A model generated the notes under the pieces. The model was not told the DNA's origin, did no database searches, and saw nothing but the letters and a program-made list of their open reading frames with translations. The position numbers and the translations under genes were made by a program. A stretch of DNA of 64,000 nucleotides from Picochlorum sp. 'celeri' (Eukaryota; Chlorophyta; Trebouxiophyceae), in NCBI GenBank assembly GCA_010909725.1, contig JAACMV010000006.1, positions 496,001 through 560,000 on the forward strand, read 5' to 3'. The first letter of the stretch is position 1, and every line of letters begins with the position of its first letter. Below are positions 23,236-34,032 of this stretch, one piece after another.

Positions 23236-24031
23236 TATTGCATTATGTGCCATGCAAAGTGTATGTGTTACATATCTAGGAAGAATATAGTGTTGAAGTT
23301 ACTATATAAGTGGTTGAACTGAGTACTACGCAGAAGGTGTTCTGCAGTGTGTGAATATGTATTGTTTTTTTTTCCCTCGCTCCAAAGGTGTGAATTGATG
23401 AATCATTGTACCTAGTATCTTCGAAGTACTATTATATAACTTTGCTGACTGCATGTCGCTACAATTTATGTATATATACTTGGTAAGATTTAATATACAG
23501 GCCTGGCATATCTATACATGCAAGAGAGAGATGTACCTGGATGGTGGAGTAGTACTGCCTGAGGTTTTCATCTTTTTTTTAACTCTGTTACTAGTTGTGT
23601 ATTGCGTGCTTCGCTTGGTACTTATACTCCTGCTTGGATAAATATACATTTAATGTACTAATAGTAAAAGTCATCTATCTATATACATGTAAGCCTCACG
23701 TACTTTTCAATAATATCTGTGTACTCTGGGAACATGGTTGAGAGATGGTGTTCTAACAGATTAACAGGATACATGTGTATATCGCGAGCTGACAACCACA
23801 TCTCGTACATGGTCCTGCTGAACTCTCGCACGAAGTCCTCTGCAGTGCGTTTGTTGTGCTGCTCATCACATGCAGGTCTAATATTATCAAGATTATGTTC
23901 TCCAGGCTTGTCAGATGTCATGTAAATGTCCATGGTCTTTCGTAACTGGAATACTTAGTCGGGAAGTCATGTAGTTCTGCAGTAACTAGTGCGTGTAGTT
24001 CAGCCTTAGAATAGTCAATAGGAATATCCTG
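23236..24031. other. AT-rich spacer
   Basis: About 800 bp with TA-rich runs. The only possibly coding piece is the exon-like frame at 23704-23952 on the minus strand. Confidence 0.4.
23704..23952 (-). CDS. Possible orphan exon, unknown
   Basis: A minus-strand frame reads from an acceptor-like tattccag at about 23953 through ATG 23933 to a strong donor (gaaaa|gtacgtgag) near 23704. The peptide is hydrophilic and codon-like (NKRTAEDFVREFSRTMYEMW), unlike random AT-rich translation. I could not connect it to neighbouring exons and it lies outside the inverted repeats of element 3. It may be a fragment of an older gene. Confidence 0.25.
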
Positions 24032-24060
24032 CCCTCCTAAATAAGATATTAGTGTTCGAC
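24032..24060 (+). repeat. Element 3 left inverted repeat
   Basis: 29 bp beginning CCCTCCTAAATAAG and ending GTTCGAC; 28 of 29 bases match the reverse complement of 29975-30003. It contains TAGTG, which would be the outer end of a CACTA terminus facing the other way. Confidence 0.75.
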
Positions 24061-24313
24061 TTCAATGTGCCGACCGTAGAACGCTAATTTGTTGTCACTA
24101 GTACGAGTACAACCCCAGTGCACCATTTCTATATTTTTACTATATTAATCAGAAATTATACATATGTGAAAGAGCGTCTGAGATGGCCGTATGAGAAAGT
24201 TCTGCGGGTACCGTCTCAGCACTGAATCGGCTCGCTGCCGGGCTGCCCGCGCGCGAATTGGGTCGCTGCATTGAAGGCATCGGAAGATATTTTAGTTTAC
24301 ATTGCTCGTTTAT

Positions 24314-26073
24314 TCAGTATGCATACAGTGGGTTTCGATTGGGCTTCACTTGCCTGGCCCGTTTGCTCCTCACCCCTGGCCCCATATGCTTGCTTGGCTC
24401 TGCTAAATCTGTAATTTTTTCCGCTCTTTTAGAGCGCTTTCCCGATCCAATATTAGTGGCATCTGAAAGGGCATACTTTGTGTTTCTTCTGCGTACAGGT
24501 GGCTCGCAGAACCAGTTCTCTTTGTAGCCCAATATCTCTGCTACAGATCCATTCAGCAGATTGATGGCCTTTAGCCTCTGGTTTTCACGTTTCTTTTTGT
24601 CTTTTGCTTCACAAGATTTAGAATTCAGCCAATTTCCCAATTGACTCTCAAGGTCTCCAGTTTGCTTGTTCTTAGGCCTTGGGCACACAAAAACCTCGTC
24701 ATCCCTCGTCCAGTTTACCTCAGTCTTCTTCTGCTTTACCCATTCAGACAATTGCTCCAGCCTTTCCGCCTCTTTATATCTCTTTCTTTCTACCACAGTG
24801 TCGTCAACCTTGCCAAGTATTTTGCGAGTGGTTTCTCTATCCATTTCCTTGATGTCCTGGAAAGTCGGTGCTATTTCTAGGAGTAATGGCCTCGGCCATC
24901 TGCATGGAGTAGTCTGTTTATTAGAGATTGATTGTGACAAAACATACAATTGTAGGTACGTACTGTGTATATGTATCCTTCTGGAAGAATTCCGGCGGGG
25001 ACACTGAGAGAGGCCCCGATTCCAGAGCATCATGCAAGTCAGTATCTTCTATAAGGTGTTCGTCTGTGTATGGGCATTCACACACTTCCTTCACCAGAAT
25101 ATGGACACTGTCGCGGCATGTACATGACAACCCCCCAGTGCCTACAAACAAGATTATATATTAGTCGACCACGTGGCAATACCATTGTGTATAGAATGAC
25201 ACATACATGCTGACCGAGCTTGTCCAAGTTTATAGACACGAATATCTCTTCCTTCCTCAGAGCTACCACTCCTGGCGTCCACCATTAAAACATTGGTATT
25301 GAATGAAATATGTTCAGGACATTCGGATGCATGGGCAGTCTCGCTTTGATTTGAAGACATCTCTTTCTGCACCCTCTCTGTCACATTTTTCAAGTTGAAT
25401 GGATCGTGTGGTTCAAAGACAAGCCTATATTCATCGTAAACTTGATAGCGGGGGTGACTTTATTGTTGGACCTCTTAATGCCAGATGGAGATAGCCTTCT
25501 TGCTAAATTCCGGATATATCCTGCCAGTCTGATATCATGATCTCCGTCTTCAGGGTCAATCCCAGCATTCTTCAAGACCTCCTGGCAATTGGACCAAGTC
25601 ATAATCTCACCAATATTCTTATCTAAATTCATTGATTGAGGACTATAAACACTGTTCCTCAACAAGCATTTGATCAATTCTTTGTACAAAGGATCCTACA
25701 GAACAGTGAGTTGAGTGTCATGGCGATCTCCAGACAGGATGAGAAATCAACTTGACTTCACCTTCAATCGACCATTATAATTACTAGTACATGTTGTGTC
25801 TGTTTTACTGTCTTTCTTGCTCCTTTTGGTGCTTGCTGCGGGTGCGGGCGACGCTGTGACGGTTGACAGTTGGTTGGAGAAGTTCATACAGAGTAACCGA
25901 GCAACCCGAGCAGATGATTTGCTTTTAATCTCTAATAAATTTTCATATAAATTCATCAACGCGTTCCTCGTGTGCACTTTGGCCACGCCTTTGAGGTGTT
26001 TCAGCAATGCCTTGTCGTCCAAGTCATCCACACCTTCAAGCACACAGTGAACAAGCCCGTTGTCATTACCCAT
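24314..26073 (-). pseudogene. Element 3 accessory gene, four exons with a one-base frameshift
   Basis: Exons are 26073-25762, 25695-25207, 25141-24964 and 24899-24314. Splice sites and phases match element 1 at the first and last joins. The summed length is 1565 nt, one short of a whole number of codons, and the frame change falls at a G5 run at 25450-25454 (C5 on the coding strand). With that one base allowed for, the product would be about 521 aa. It has the C-x-C patch (LSCTCRDSVHILVKEV), the exon starting at Trp-Pro and a basic C-terminus (VRSKRARQVK). It is divergent from the transposase. A sequencing error would remove the defect; otherwise the gene is broken. Confidence 0.72.
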
Positions 26074-26279
26074 ATTTGATCACCAATATTAGTACATGAA
26101 ATAATTTTTGTGCAATCTGTCTGATTTGGTGTCCATGGCATGGTCAACTAACTACCGACACACGCGCGCGTGCATCGAGGAAGGCGCCCCATGAGCAATG
26201 TCTCATGGTCTGTTAGTTCGTCGCCATTTGGCATCCTCCTCATCCCTTAATGCTTGACTTATATATATACTTCTTTATT
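26074..26279. promoter_or_regulatory. Bidirectional promoter region of element 3
   Basis: This 206-bp gap between divergent start codons is close in size to the 195 bp of element 1. It includes CACACGCGCGCGTGC near 26159 and a TATATATATA run just before the transposase start. Confidence 0.55.
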
Positions 26280-29200
26280 ATGGGAGATTCCACGGACGCA
26301 ACCGAGTGGGGAAGAAGAAAGGGGCGGGTCATTTTGAAAAAGCCTGTCATTGTTTACATAGATGATGACAACGGTGGGAAGTTTTTTCGCGAAGAAGTCA
26401 AATACAAATGTTATTGTAACATAAAAGGATGTGTACCAGGGACTTTGATGCCGGATTCGACCTGGCGGGACCATCACAGGGGTGCTCGCAGAAACGCTGC
26501 AAAAACTGGCAAAGAAATTCTATTGCCAACCCGCGCTTTGTGCGCCAGATATAGATACAGAGATCTGGATGATGATGATAACATCCTTTTGCTGCGATTT
26601 GTTGGTGGACAGGGTGCTGAGGCCGAATCTAGAAAGGTACTTGTAGACAGGAATAACCAAGATCAGGATGCCTGTGCACGGTCCTATCCTGATGACGCCG
26701 ATGGTCACGAGGATTATGAAGGCTGCTATCCTGATCATACATATGATGATGAGATCTGGAGAACTGAAGATGATAACAATGGTTCTGGGGACGTCCGAGA
26801 CACTGAAGCAGCAAATGAGGCAGGAGAGATGTCTGTGAACTATAGTATTGAGATCGATTCAATGAATCAAAAGCCAGAACTAGTGAGTATATTACAGGAA
26901 GAGGGAAACAGTGTTTTGAGAGAGATGTTCGTGTCCCTGATACGTCTTTGGAAGAAAGAGAACAGAGCAATGTGCCATATTGATGAGGAGCTGGATATCC
27001 TACACAAGGCTTTTGAGATTATTCCTGATAGCGGGCAATGGCGAGGTATTCATAAAACTTTAAACCCGGGATATGGGAAAATCTATGCATGCCAACATCA
27101 CCACTCGACTGCAGAAGATAAGAATGAGAGGTGCCAGAGCGAACTCGAAAATTCCGGGCAAAAATGTGGTGAACCAATGACCAAGTGTATCCGCTACAAC
27201 TCCGTTTTGGATGCGATATATATGAAAATGCACCAAAAAAAGTTCAGAGAAGGTATAAAGCATGGCCCAAATGTTGATTACGAGACAGAGAGACAGAAGA
27301 AAATCTGCACCAGTATTTGGTCGGCTGACTTTGTCTGTCGAATGAGGGAGAGGTATCCAGACTTTTTCGACACACAACAGCACACCCCATTACTCTTTGG
27401 AATATTTGTGGATGGTTTCAGAACTTCAGGTGCAAGTAACACCGCTGGCAGCATAACTCTTGTTTGTCTCAACCTCCCAGGGGATATTAGGATGGATATT
27501 GACCAGTTGAATCTGATACAACTGATGGATGGACCCAACGAGCCTGGCATTCTGGGTTATCAGCGATACCTCCGTATTATTGTGAACGAGTTTAAGATTC
27601 TATGGGGTGGGTTCCAGATAGATGGAGAGAAGTACCGAGCTGCGCTGATCTGTACCATTCAGGATGGCAGGGCAGTATCAAAGACAGCCATGATGGACGA
27701 AGCAGGTGCCAAGTATGGGTGTCTTAAGTGCACCACCAAACGGAAGCCTTTGAGTAGTAATGGTAAACATTACTACAGTAGTAAAGGAAATCTGGAGATC
27801 GGCGACGAGAGGAGGAACTCGCCTTGTCAAGGTGGTGAAAAGTGCCTCGACGAGTGGCGCAGAAAGGATCACACATTTATACTAACGAGAGCAGAAGAGG
27901 TAGACAGTCTTTGTCCAGATATGCTGGCTGGTGTGAAAGGTAAGAGCGTGTTTTTTGATCTACCGTATTGGGATGCTGGCGAATGCCATCTGGTCTGCTT
28001 CATGCATACAATCAAGAATTTTGGAGTGAAGCTTCAAAAGCTGACTCAGGGTGAACTTGAAGGCCCAGACACTAGGCGCGAGATTCTCGAAAAGGGATTC
28101 ATCACTGATGAATCTTTTGCGCCTGTAGAGAAAATAGATAAAAACGGAAAGAAGAAGTTTACAGTTCCCTCTAAAGCACCACCCTGGGTTTTCAAACAAA
28201 ATGCAGAGGATAATCGCCATGGCAAAAGTGGCAGTCTGATTTTGAGCACGATGTTTCCCTCTTCCAATCTCTGTGTTCAGCCAACTCGACTGTTCCGAAA
28301 GATGCAGCGAATCAGTGGAAACTTTAAGCGAAAAGAGGAAGGACGGCAGGAAGATATTGGTGACAAGGACACCGGTGAGTCTGCTCCTATGAAACAGTTT
28401 CTTCTCACCGGTATATTTTCCTGCGTCTTATACTATTCTGGAGTAGATACAGACCTCGTGTCCGCATTGGACAAGTTGATGATGTTGATCAACAAGCTGA
28501 CATCCCCAACAATAGATATGTCCTCCATCGATGATGTCGAAGCAGGCATCTGGAAAGCATTATGTGAATTGGAGAACAGGATTCCAATGACTGAACTACC
28601 TTTGTGTATCCACAACATAGGTCATTTAGCGCATCAAGTGAGGATGTTTGGTCCCTTAGCCGAGACATGGGCGTACCCACTTGAGTCTTACCTGGGCAGT
28701 CTGAAAGGGATGGCAAAGAATCTCACACATCCGACAGCGACAATTTACAATAGGCATATGTATAACACTGTTGTCTCATACTTAATTGCTATTTTGGGTG
28801 AGGAAGAAGAGACATGCGATGCGAAGTATGTAGATGACATCACCATGAAGGGTTCTTCAACAAGTTGTCAACTACATGCAAAAGATCTTGATGAGATTAA
28901 AGAGTACATTGAAAAGAATTGGAAATCATATGGGAAACTGAAAAGGGATTTGAAGGACGACAATCCATGGAATGCAGGTCAAAGAATGACGCAGATTGAA
29001 AAGGGGGAATATAAAGGGAGGAAACTGAAAATCCTGAATGGCATTGATAGGAAAGCCCGACAGTACCGTAGATTTACCATCAATCGGTCCACATTCTGTA
29101 TCAAAAAGAAAAAGAAAAGGGACGATCGGGTGATTTTCTTCGATGGAAACCGAGTAGGCATTCTAAGTAGAGTTGTCGAAGTCCAGGTAAGTTTGCCCCT

Positions 29201-29497
29201 GAAATACCTGTCTGGACACGTTTTGCGACCATAACCTTGTGCATGCAGTTCCAGGACAAAACGGAAGTCTTTTTAAAGGTAGAAACATTGAAGAATGTAC
29301 AGAAGCACGAAGCGTTAGGCTGTTTAAGGACTGGAATCATGTCCAAGAAACCCAGGACTACTTGGCTGCAAGAGAAAGACGTTACAGGACAGGGTTTCCT
29401 CGCCGAAGACCCCGACCATAGAGGGAAACACACTAAAAAGTATCTAATCTTTACGTCAGGCCATCTTCGAAAAAGAAACTTGCGTTCTTCATACTAA
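26280..29497 (+). CDS. Element 3 Tnp2-type transposase, two exons
   Basis: Exon 1 is 26280-29186 and exon 2 is 29249-29497 (62-nt intron, gtccag|gtaag ... tgcag|TTCC, phase 0), about 1051 aa. The ATG at 26280 (MGDSTDATEWGRRKGR) is preferred to the upstream in-frame TTG at 26250 because the added peptide is hydrophobic and translates a TATA-rich stretch. Signatures in order are a C-x-C-x4-C finger (CYCNIKGC), CQHHHSTAEDKNERC, GIFVDGFRTSG, NLPGDIRMD, LMDGPNEPG, CTIQDGRA, ELPLCIHNIGHLAHQV and YPLESYLGSLKGM. The last exon has DVTGQGF as in element 1. The frame is intact. Homology to the element 1 protein is clear along nearly the whole length, but the sequences are well diverged, so this is a different subfamily rather than a recent copy. 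Confidence 0.88.
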
Positions 29498-29974
29498 TTT
29501 AGACCATGGATGTAATGATGACTAGGCCCCATCCAAAAGGGCAGTTGACCGGAGAGCTGCAACCGGGCAGCCAAGGTGATCTAGGGTGTGTAAGTCGTCG
29601 CGAAAGAAAAGAGTCATTTTTTCGCCAAGGTACCTGGAGGTCTTCGGCCCGGCGAGACCGAGCGTTTCCAATTCGCACAAAAGGCCCTCCCCTCGATATA
29701 TATCATTCATATATAAACCAAGAGTCTCCTCGTGCGGGGGAGATGGCGAAACACCCCCTCTTGGTGTAGCTATTCGAGGACCCAAAATGGACCATCTTGA
29801 CTCGAACACTTGTCTCTTTTTACCGATTTTGCCTGTCTGACGCTACAAGCCATTATACGACACAAACAAAATATCAATCAACGCATATTTTCACACTGAT
29901 TAATAATATATTATTTTCTTATGCAATGGTGGCGTGTGGAGAGAGTACTGGAGCGAAAACTTTCAGAATTGGTC

Positions 29975-30003
29975 GTCGAACACTAATATCTTATTTAGAA
30001 GGG
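29975..30003 (-). repeat. Element 3 right inverted repeat
   Basis: Inverted partner of 24032-24060. On the plus strand it reads GTCGAACACTAATATC and onward, so a CACTA pentamer starts at 29981. Confidence 0.75.
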
Positions 30004-30302
30004 AGCTGCGTGAAGCATCTGTTCATTCTAATTGAAACAGTGTTTGGGTTACTAGATGCTTGGTCGCACATCCAGTTGTACATGACGTCGACAAATATAT
30101 CTATACCATTTTCACGAAAATCCACTATTCGTGAGTTGAAATGTAAACGTATATTCCACTCAGGATTATTGTTGCTATCCTTGACGTTGGAACCTTTGCT
30201 CGGGTTATCTTGCCTGCTGACTGTATCGGCCTCCATTACTCCAGCAATAGTTAGACTGTGTGTGACAGCAAGTGATATTGTAAAACATATGTGAATGTGC
30301 AT
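29991..30302 (-). CDS. Possible small gene or exon, unknown
   Basis: A 103-codon frame includes a polar peptide with coding-like composition (SKGSNVKDSNNNPEWNIRLH) and ends with its stop inside the right inverted repeat of element 3. No domain was recognised. A plus-strand frame overlaps it, so chance is possible. Confidence 0.25.
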   Translation of the reverse strand: MHIHICFTISLAVTHSLTIAGVMEADTVSRQDNPSKGSNVKDSNNNPEWNIRLHFNSRIVDFRENGIDIFVDVMYNWMCDQASSNPNTVSIRMNRCFTQLPSK

Positions 30303-30517
30303 GCATGCACAGCGTCTTTTGCTCTGTATATATGACGTTTTTTAATGTTCTAAATTATTACCATCACGGTGACGCTACATGCTACGTGATACTCTTTATG
30401 ATTCGCCACTCATTATAATATGTCATATTGTGCATACATGTCATGTTTCTCCTAACGTTACAGTTATTGTTTTGGCAAGCATCTGCCTTACTGCGAAAAC
30501 ACGTTTGGTGAGAATTC
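30004..30517. other. Spacer before the GIY-YIG gene
   Basis: About 500 bp, mostly AT-rich. It contains most of the doubtful minus-strand frame 29991-30302 and presumably the promoter of the nuclease gene. Nothing else is supported. Confidence 0.4.
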
Positions 30518-30919
30518 ATGGCTCACTCTAGGCTGAAATACGCCGTGGACCTTGAGAAGCTCACTGCAGAGTCTCCAGGGCATTTCATAGTGTATTGCAT
30601 CAAGCATGTGCACAATAACAAAGTATATATAGGACAAACGAAGCAAGCTTTGCTTACTCGAATTCGAGCGCACCAAAAAAGACCTGTTCGAAAGATGAGA
30701 AAGGATGTCCAGGCATTACAAAAGACGTCTGAGACCTGGACTGATGTGTTCAAGGTATATATTTTAGATATTGTACAGAGTAAGAGAGAAGCTAATGCGG
30801 TTGAAACAAAGATGATCAGAGAGTTTCAGTCACACACTGCCCTGGGGTACAACGACCCTCTGATGGTTGGTGACCCATTTTGCAAAGGAATGTACCAACA
30901 AATGTATCGACGCACATAA
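30518..30919 (+). CDS. GIY-YIG superfamily nuclease, small single-domain protein
   Basis: 133 aa from the ATG at 30518. The domain fills most of the protein: VYC near residue 28 stands in the GIY position, KVYIGQT is the YIG motif at about residues 39-45, and TRIRAH carries the conserved Arg and His. AVETKMIREF supplies the expected catalytic Glu. GIY-YIG nucleases cut DNA and occur in homing endonucleases, repair enzymes and some mobile elements. This one stands alone between element 3 and MULE-1 with no partner domain. Whether it is a host gene or transposon cargo cannot be told. Confidence 0.78.
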   Translation: MAHSRLKYAVDLEKLTAESPGHFIVYCIKHVHNNKVYIGQTKQALLTRIRAHQKRPVRKMRKDVQALQKTSETWTDVFKVYILDIVQSKREANAVETKMIREFQSHTALGYNDPLMVGDPFCKGMYQQMYRRT

Positions 30920-31053
30920 AGATATTTTTGTTACCGCTACGTAAAATATGCACTGTGTTGTAAATAATATCAACATCGCATGCAGGCAGACACTCTTGTC
31001 TCCTTGATCTTCTCATATCGTCTTTTTTAAGGAAGCCTTGGATTCGGAATAGC

Positions 31054-31199
31054 TTCGTTAGGCTGGGAGGGACGTTACGCACTTTTCTCCCTCTACGGTG
31101 CATTATATTTCCTGAAACAAATATATTATTAAATCTCAGATCAATATACAGATTTTGATATTACTGTGAGGCAAAATGATGCAGTGTACGCGAAGAACG
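31054..31199 (+). repeat. MULE-1 left TIR, 146 bp
   Basis: Reverse complement closely matches 36510-36655. On the minus strand it contains an outward-reading ATG at 31103 followed by codons for MHRRGRKVRNVPPSLT. The frame continues outward to 30816, beyond which no domain is seen. Confidence 0.85.
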
Positions 31200-31456
31200 G
31201 AGCAAATGTTTCCAGCGCGACTCTGCATCCACGGTCCAGGCATGGCTTTGATAGGCGTAGCAGGAAAAAGGAGATTCCGACGGTTGGTTACATGCGCAGA
31301 ATCGTCACCACTTCGTCCACATTAATTTATTTTCCTTAACAATTCTCGCGTGTAATTAATCACGTATAATAATAATTATAAGAAGATGTAAAGCTGGTAG
31401 AACGCCTGCGCGATTCCGCAGAAGTCACCAACGAACATCGGGTGGTTACTCGCACG

Positions 31457-34032
31457 ATGAACGAGTATATCGGTGCGTTGGCATGGTTGGGCCATTTATT
31501 GTACTTTATATTTACTAAAAAGTCTTTCTGGTGTGCAGAACTGATTGATAAGTGGGAACGGGAGCGCAAGGATGAGCCAACCGTTTCCGATGACTGTGGT
31601 GTATCCCGTCTGGTCAAGATGAAAGATGAAACTGTGTATCAAAGAATCATGAATAAAGAGCGTTTACTGGAGAAACGAGTGTATATGTGCCATCGTGGCA
31701 AGAAAAGAACCAGAGCAAGGAAATCAGCGGACGGTAGGCGTTCCGTGGAATCCAAGAAAGACATTGCATGCCGGTATGAGATGTGGTGTGTACGATTCGC
31801 AAGCGAGCCTTCAAAGAAATACTTTGTCACGATGCATGGTCACACTGGTCATGACCCTGCTGCCAACTATCAGGAGATGAGATGGCTTCGATCAAATGAT
31901 CAGATAATTGAGAGCATTTGCTCAATGGTGCGTTCTTTCATGCAATTGACCCGCCTGTCAGCAAGTTCTTACGAAAGAGTTGGTTCTCTCTCTGTGCAGC
32001 TCTTTGATTGTATGACACCTGCGCAGATTCTAGACCATCTTCAGCGAGGTGCACTTCCGGGAGACCTTTCTAACCCATTTTCATCATTGACATTACCCCG
32101 CATCAAGGCATTCCAACAGAAGCATTGGAGAAGAACACGCATCTCTCAACATGACGGAGATGCTGTCCATCAAATGATACACGCACCGAATTTTCCCTTG
32201 TTGTCTTATTCCAAGAAGAATTTGCAGCAAGCGACACAGGCAGGATTGTCACAGCATTACCCATCTGAGAAATTTCATATTGCAATCTGTTCCCCATGCC
32301 AAGCATTGATGCTGAAAAAATTTGGAGATCTTGTTTTCCTTGACACGGTCCATGGAATGACAAAGTATGGGTATTACAACATGACGATACTGGTCTTGGA
32401 TGAATATGGTCATGGATTTCCTGTTGCATTCATGCTATCAGAGAAAGAGACATCTAAAGAATGGACATTATTAATCCAATCGGCTTTTAAGGTAGGCCAG
32501 TATCGTGTTGAAATCCTGTAAATGGACTGGTTAATAGTATGTTGCATTGACTGCAGAAAGCCGGAAGAGACCCTTCCAAAACCACATTCATGATTGATAA
32601 AAGTTCTGCCCTCATAGCAGCAATTAAGAGACTCGGTGGGAATTACTTGTTGTGTATTTTTCATATGATGCAAGAAATAGATCGTCGCCTAAACCATCAT
32701 TCGTCTGGACTAGGAGCAAAGGAGAAAAAGGCACTCAAATATCGAATCCACAAGGATATCACAACCCTGCGCAGAATTGAGGATGATCGCATGTTTCGGG
32801 TGAGAAGTGAAACATTCAAGAGAAGTCTTTTATTTGATCCCAAAGGCATGTCGAATGCGGAAGAATTCGTGGCATATTACCAAAAAAGTTGGGAGTCATG
32901 TGCTGACAAGTGGGCAGCTTGCGGACGAACAGAATTCAAGCATTTGCAGCAAAATACAAACAATTTGATCGAGTCTTTCTTCAATCAATTGCGCCAGCGG
33001 TTTTGCAGGAAGAAGAAAACACGATTAGACGAGCATTTAGAAGTCTTGGTGCTCAAAGTCATTCCACAATATCTGACCAGGAGGGCCAACATTGAGGCAG
33101 GCATTGAAAAATCCAAAAACGAGGAACTGAATGAGATCACGGAATCTAACGTAGCCCAACTGGTTGAGACGGGTTACTTCAAGTTGGTTGATTATTCCAT
33201 TGGCCAAGGATACGTGCAATATCAGAAAAATGGGGAGAACTTTTCTGAATGGTTCTGCATGGCTGAGTTATCGTGCACCTGTCGCAATTATTCTGGTGCC
33301 TGCATCCACATAGAAGCTGCTTCAAGGTATTTAGACTCCCAGAGTCGAGCGTTAAAGTATCAAACTTTGTTGAACCATGCTCAACTTCTGAGGAAGAAAT
33401 CTCTGGTCAGGGTTGTTGAACAGTCCTTGCATGTCTCTTTGTCAGGCAGCGCACTCACGCACGAGGCTGACGCGTTGCATGAATATATGGGAAAGCGAAC
33501 AGAGACATTTTTCATCGACGCCGAGAGGGCCATTTGCAGTTGTGGCATGTTTCTGAGGGTACAGATCTGCGCACATGTGTTAGCCGTACTCCATGAAGCA
33601 CCTGTAGACCTTTGCAACGTTGGTATCGAAGCCGAGGCGGCTATTCCCGCAAAAGTCTTTCAACAGCCTAGACTTTGCAGCAATAGAAAGGATGATACTG
33701 ATAAAGGCATGACATCCCTGGCAAAAGAGGAGTGTGCAAAATTTCAAATGCTGCCACATGCAAAATTTCAAATGGACTATGAGAAAATGTCCATAAATAA
33801 ATGTGCTAAATTAATGCAGTTGTGTCGACGTATACCTGAGGAGAACCAGAGGAGAGCTTGCGACCTTCTTGAAGAACTGGAATCACAATTGCAAGAATTC
33901 TTACCTCCTCAGCTGATGGAGACTTTCACACAAGAAACAATTACAGAGGAAAAGAAACAAGGACTCTCAAGATACAGCACAGATCGAACATACAAGCCTC
34001 TGTATCCTAGGAAAAAGCAAAAACATCGTTAA
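31457..34032 (+). CDS. MULE-1 transposase with tandem SWIM fingers, three exons
   Basis: Exons are 31457-31472, 31539-32491 and 32557-34032, about 814 aa. The first 66-nt intron is inferred because the open frame across it translates to a hydrophobic stretch and is bounded by g|gtgcg and gtgcag|AA; the second (65 nt) interrupts the frame. An N-terminal Cys/His region (about residues 55-110, CHRGKKR ... ACRYEMWC ... HGHTGHD) resembles FLYWCH/WRKY-like DNA-binding fingers. The DDE core follows: FLDTVHG (Asp274), FMIDKSSA (Asp337), CIFHMMQ and NLIESFF (Glu462). Two C-x-C...C-x-H SWIM zinc fingers lie at about 563-574 and 650-663. A basic tail ends the protein. The frame is intact. Confidence 0.87.

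Larger units (their letters stand above)
24032..30003. mobile_element. Element 3: Tnp2-type transposon, 6.0 kb
   Basis: A 29-bp inverted repeat with one mismatch (left 24032-24060, right 29975-30003; core CTAAATAAGATATTAGTG) encloses a Tnp2 transposase on the plus strand and a divergent four-exon accessory gene on the minus strand. The coding content and exon plan match element 1. No convincing 3-bp target duplication is visible outside the repeats, so the exact ends are tentative. The accessory gene has a one-base frameshift, so this copy may not be autonomous. Confidence 0.72.

Noticed and set aside
15956..24031. Candidate CACTG-type ends for element 2 (near 15994 and 24112)
   Set aside because: Only 4-6 bases match in inverted orientation and no target duplication is present.
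29797..30294. 165-codon plus-strand frame at the right edge of element 3
   Set aside because: It overlaps a minus-strand frame with more coding-like composition, is hydrophobic at random and crosses the inverted repeat.
31473..31538. Treating the first exon of the MULE-1 transposase as continuous
   Set aside because: The 66-nt stretch translates to a hydrophobic segment out of character and has good GT and AG borders, so an intron is more likely.
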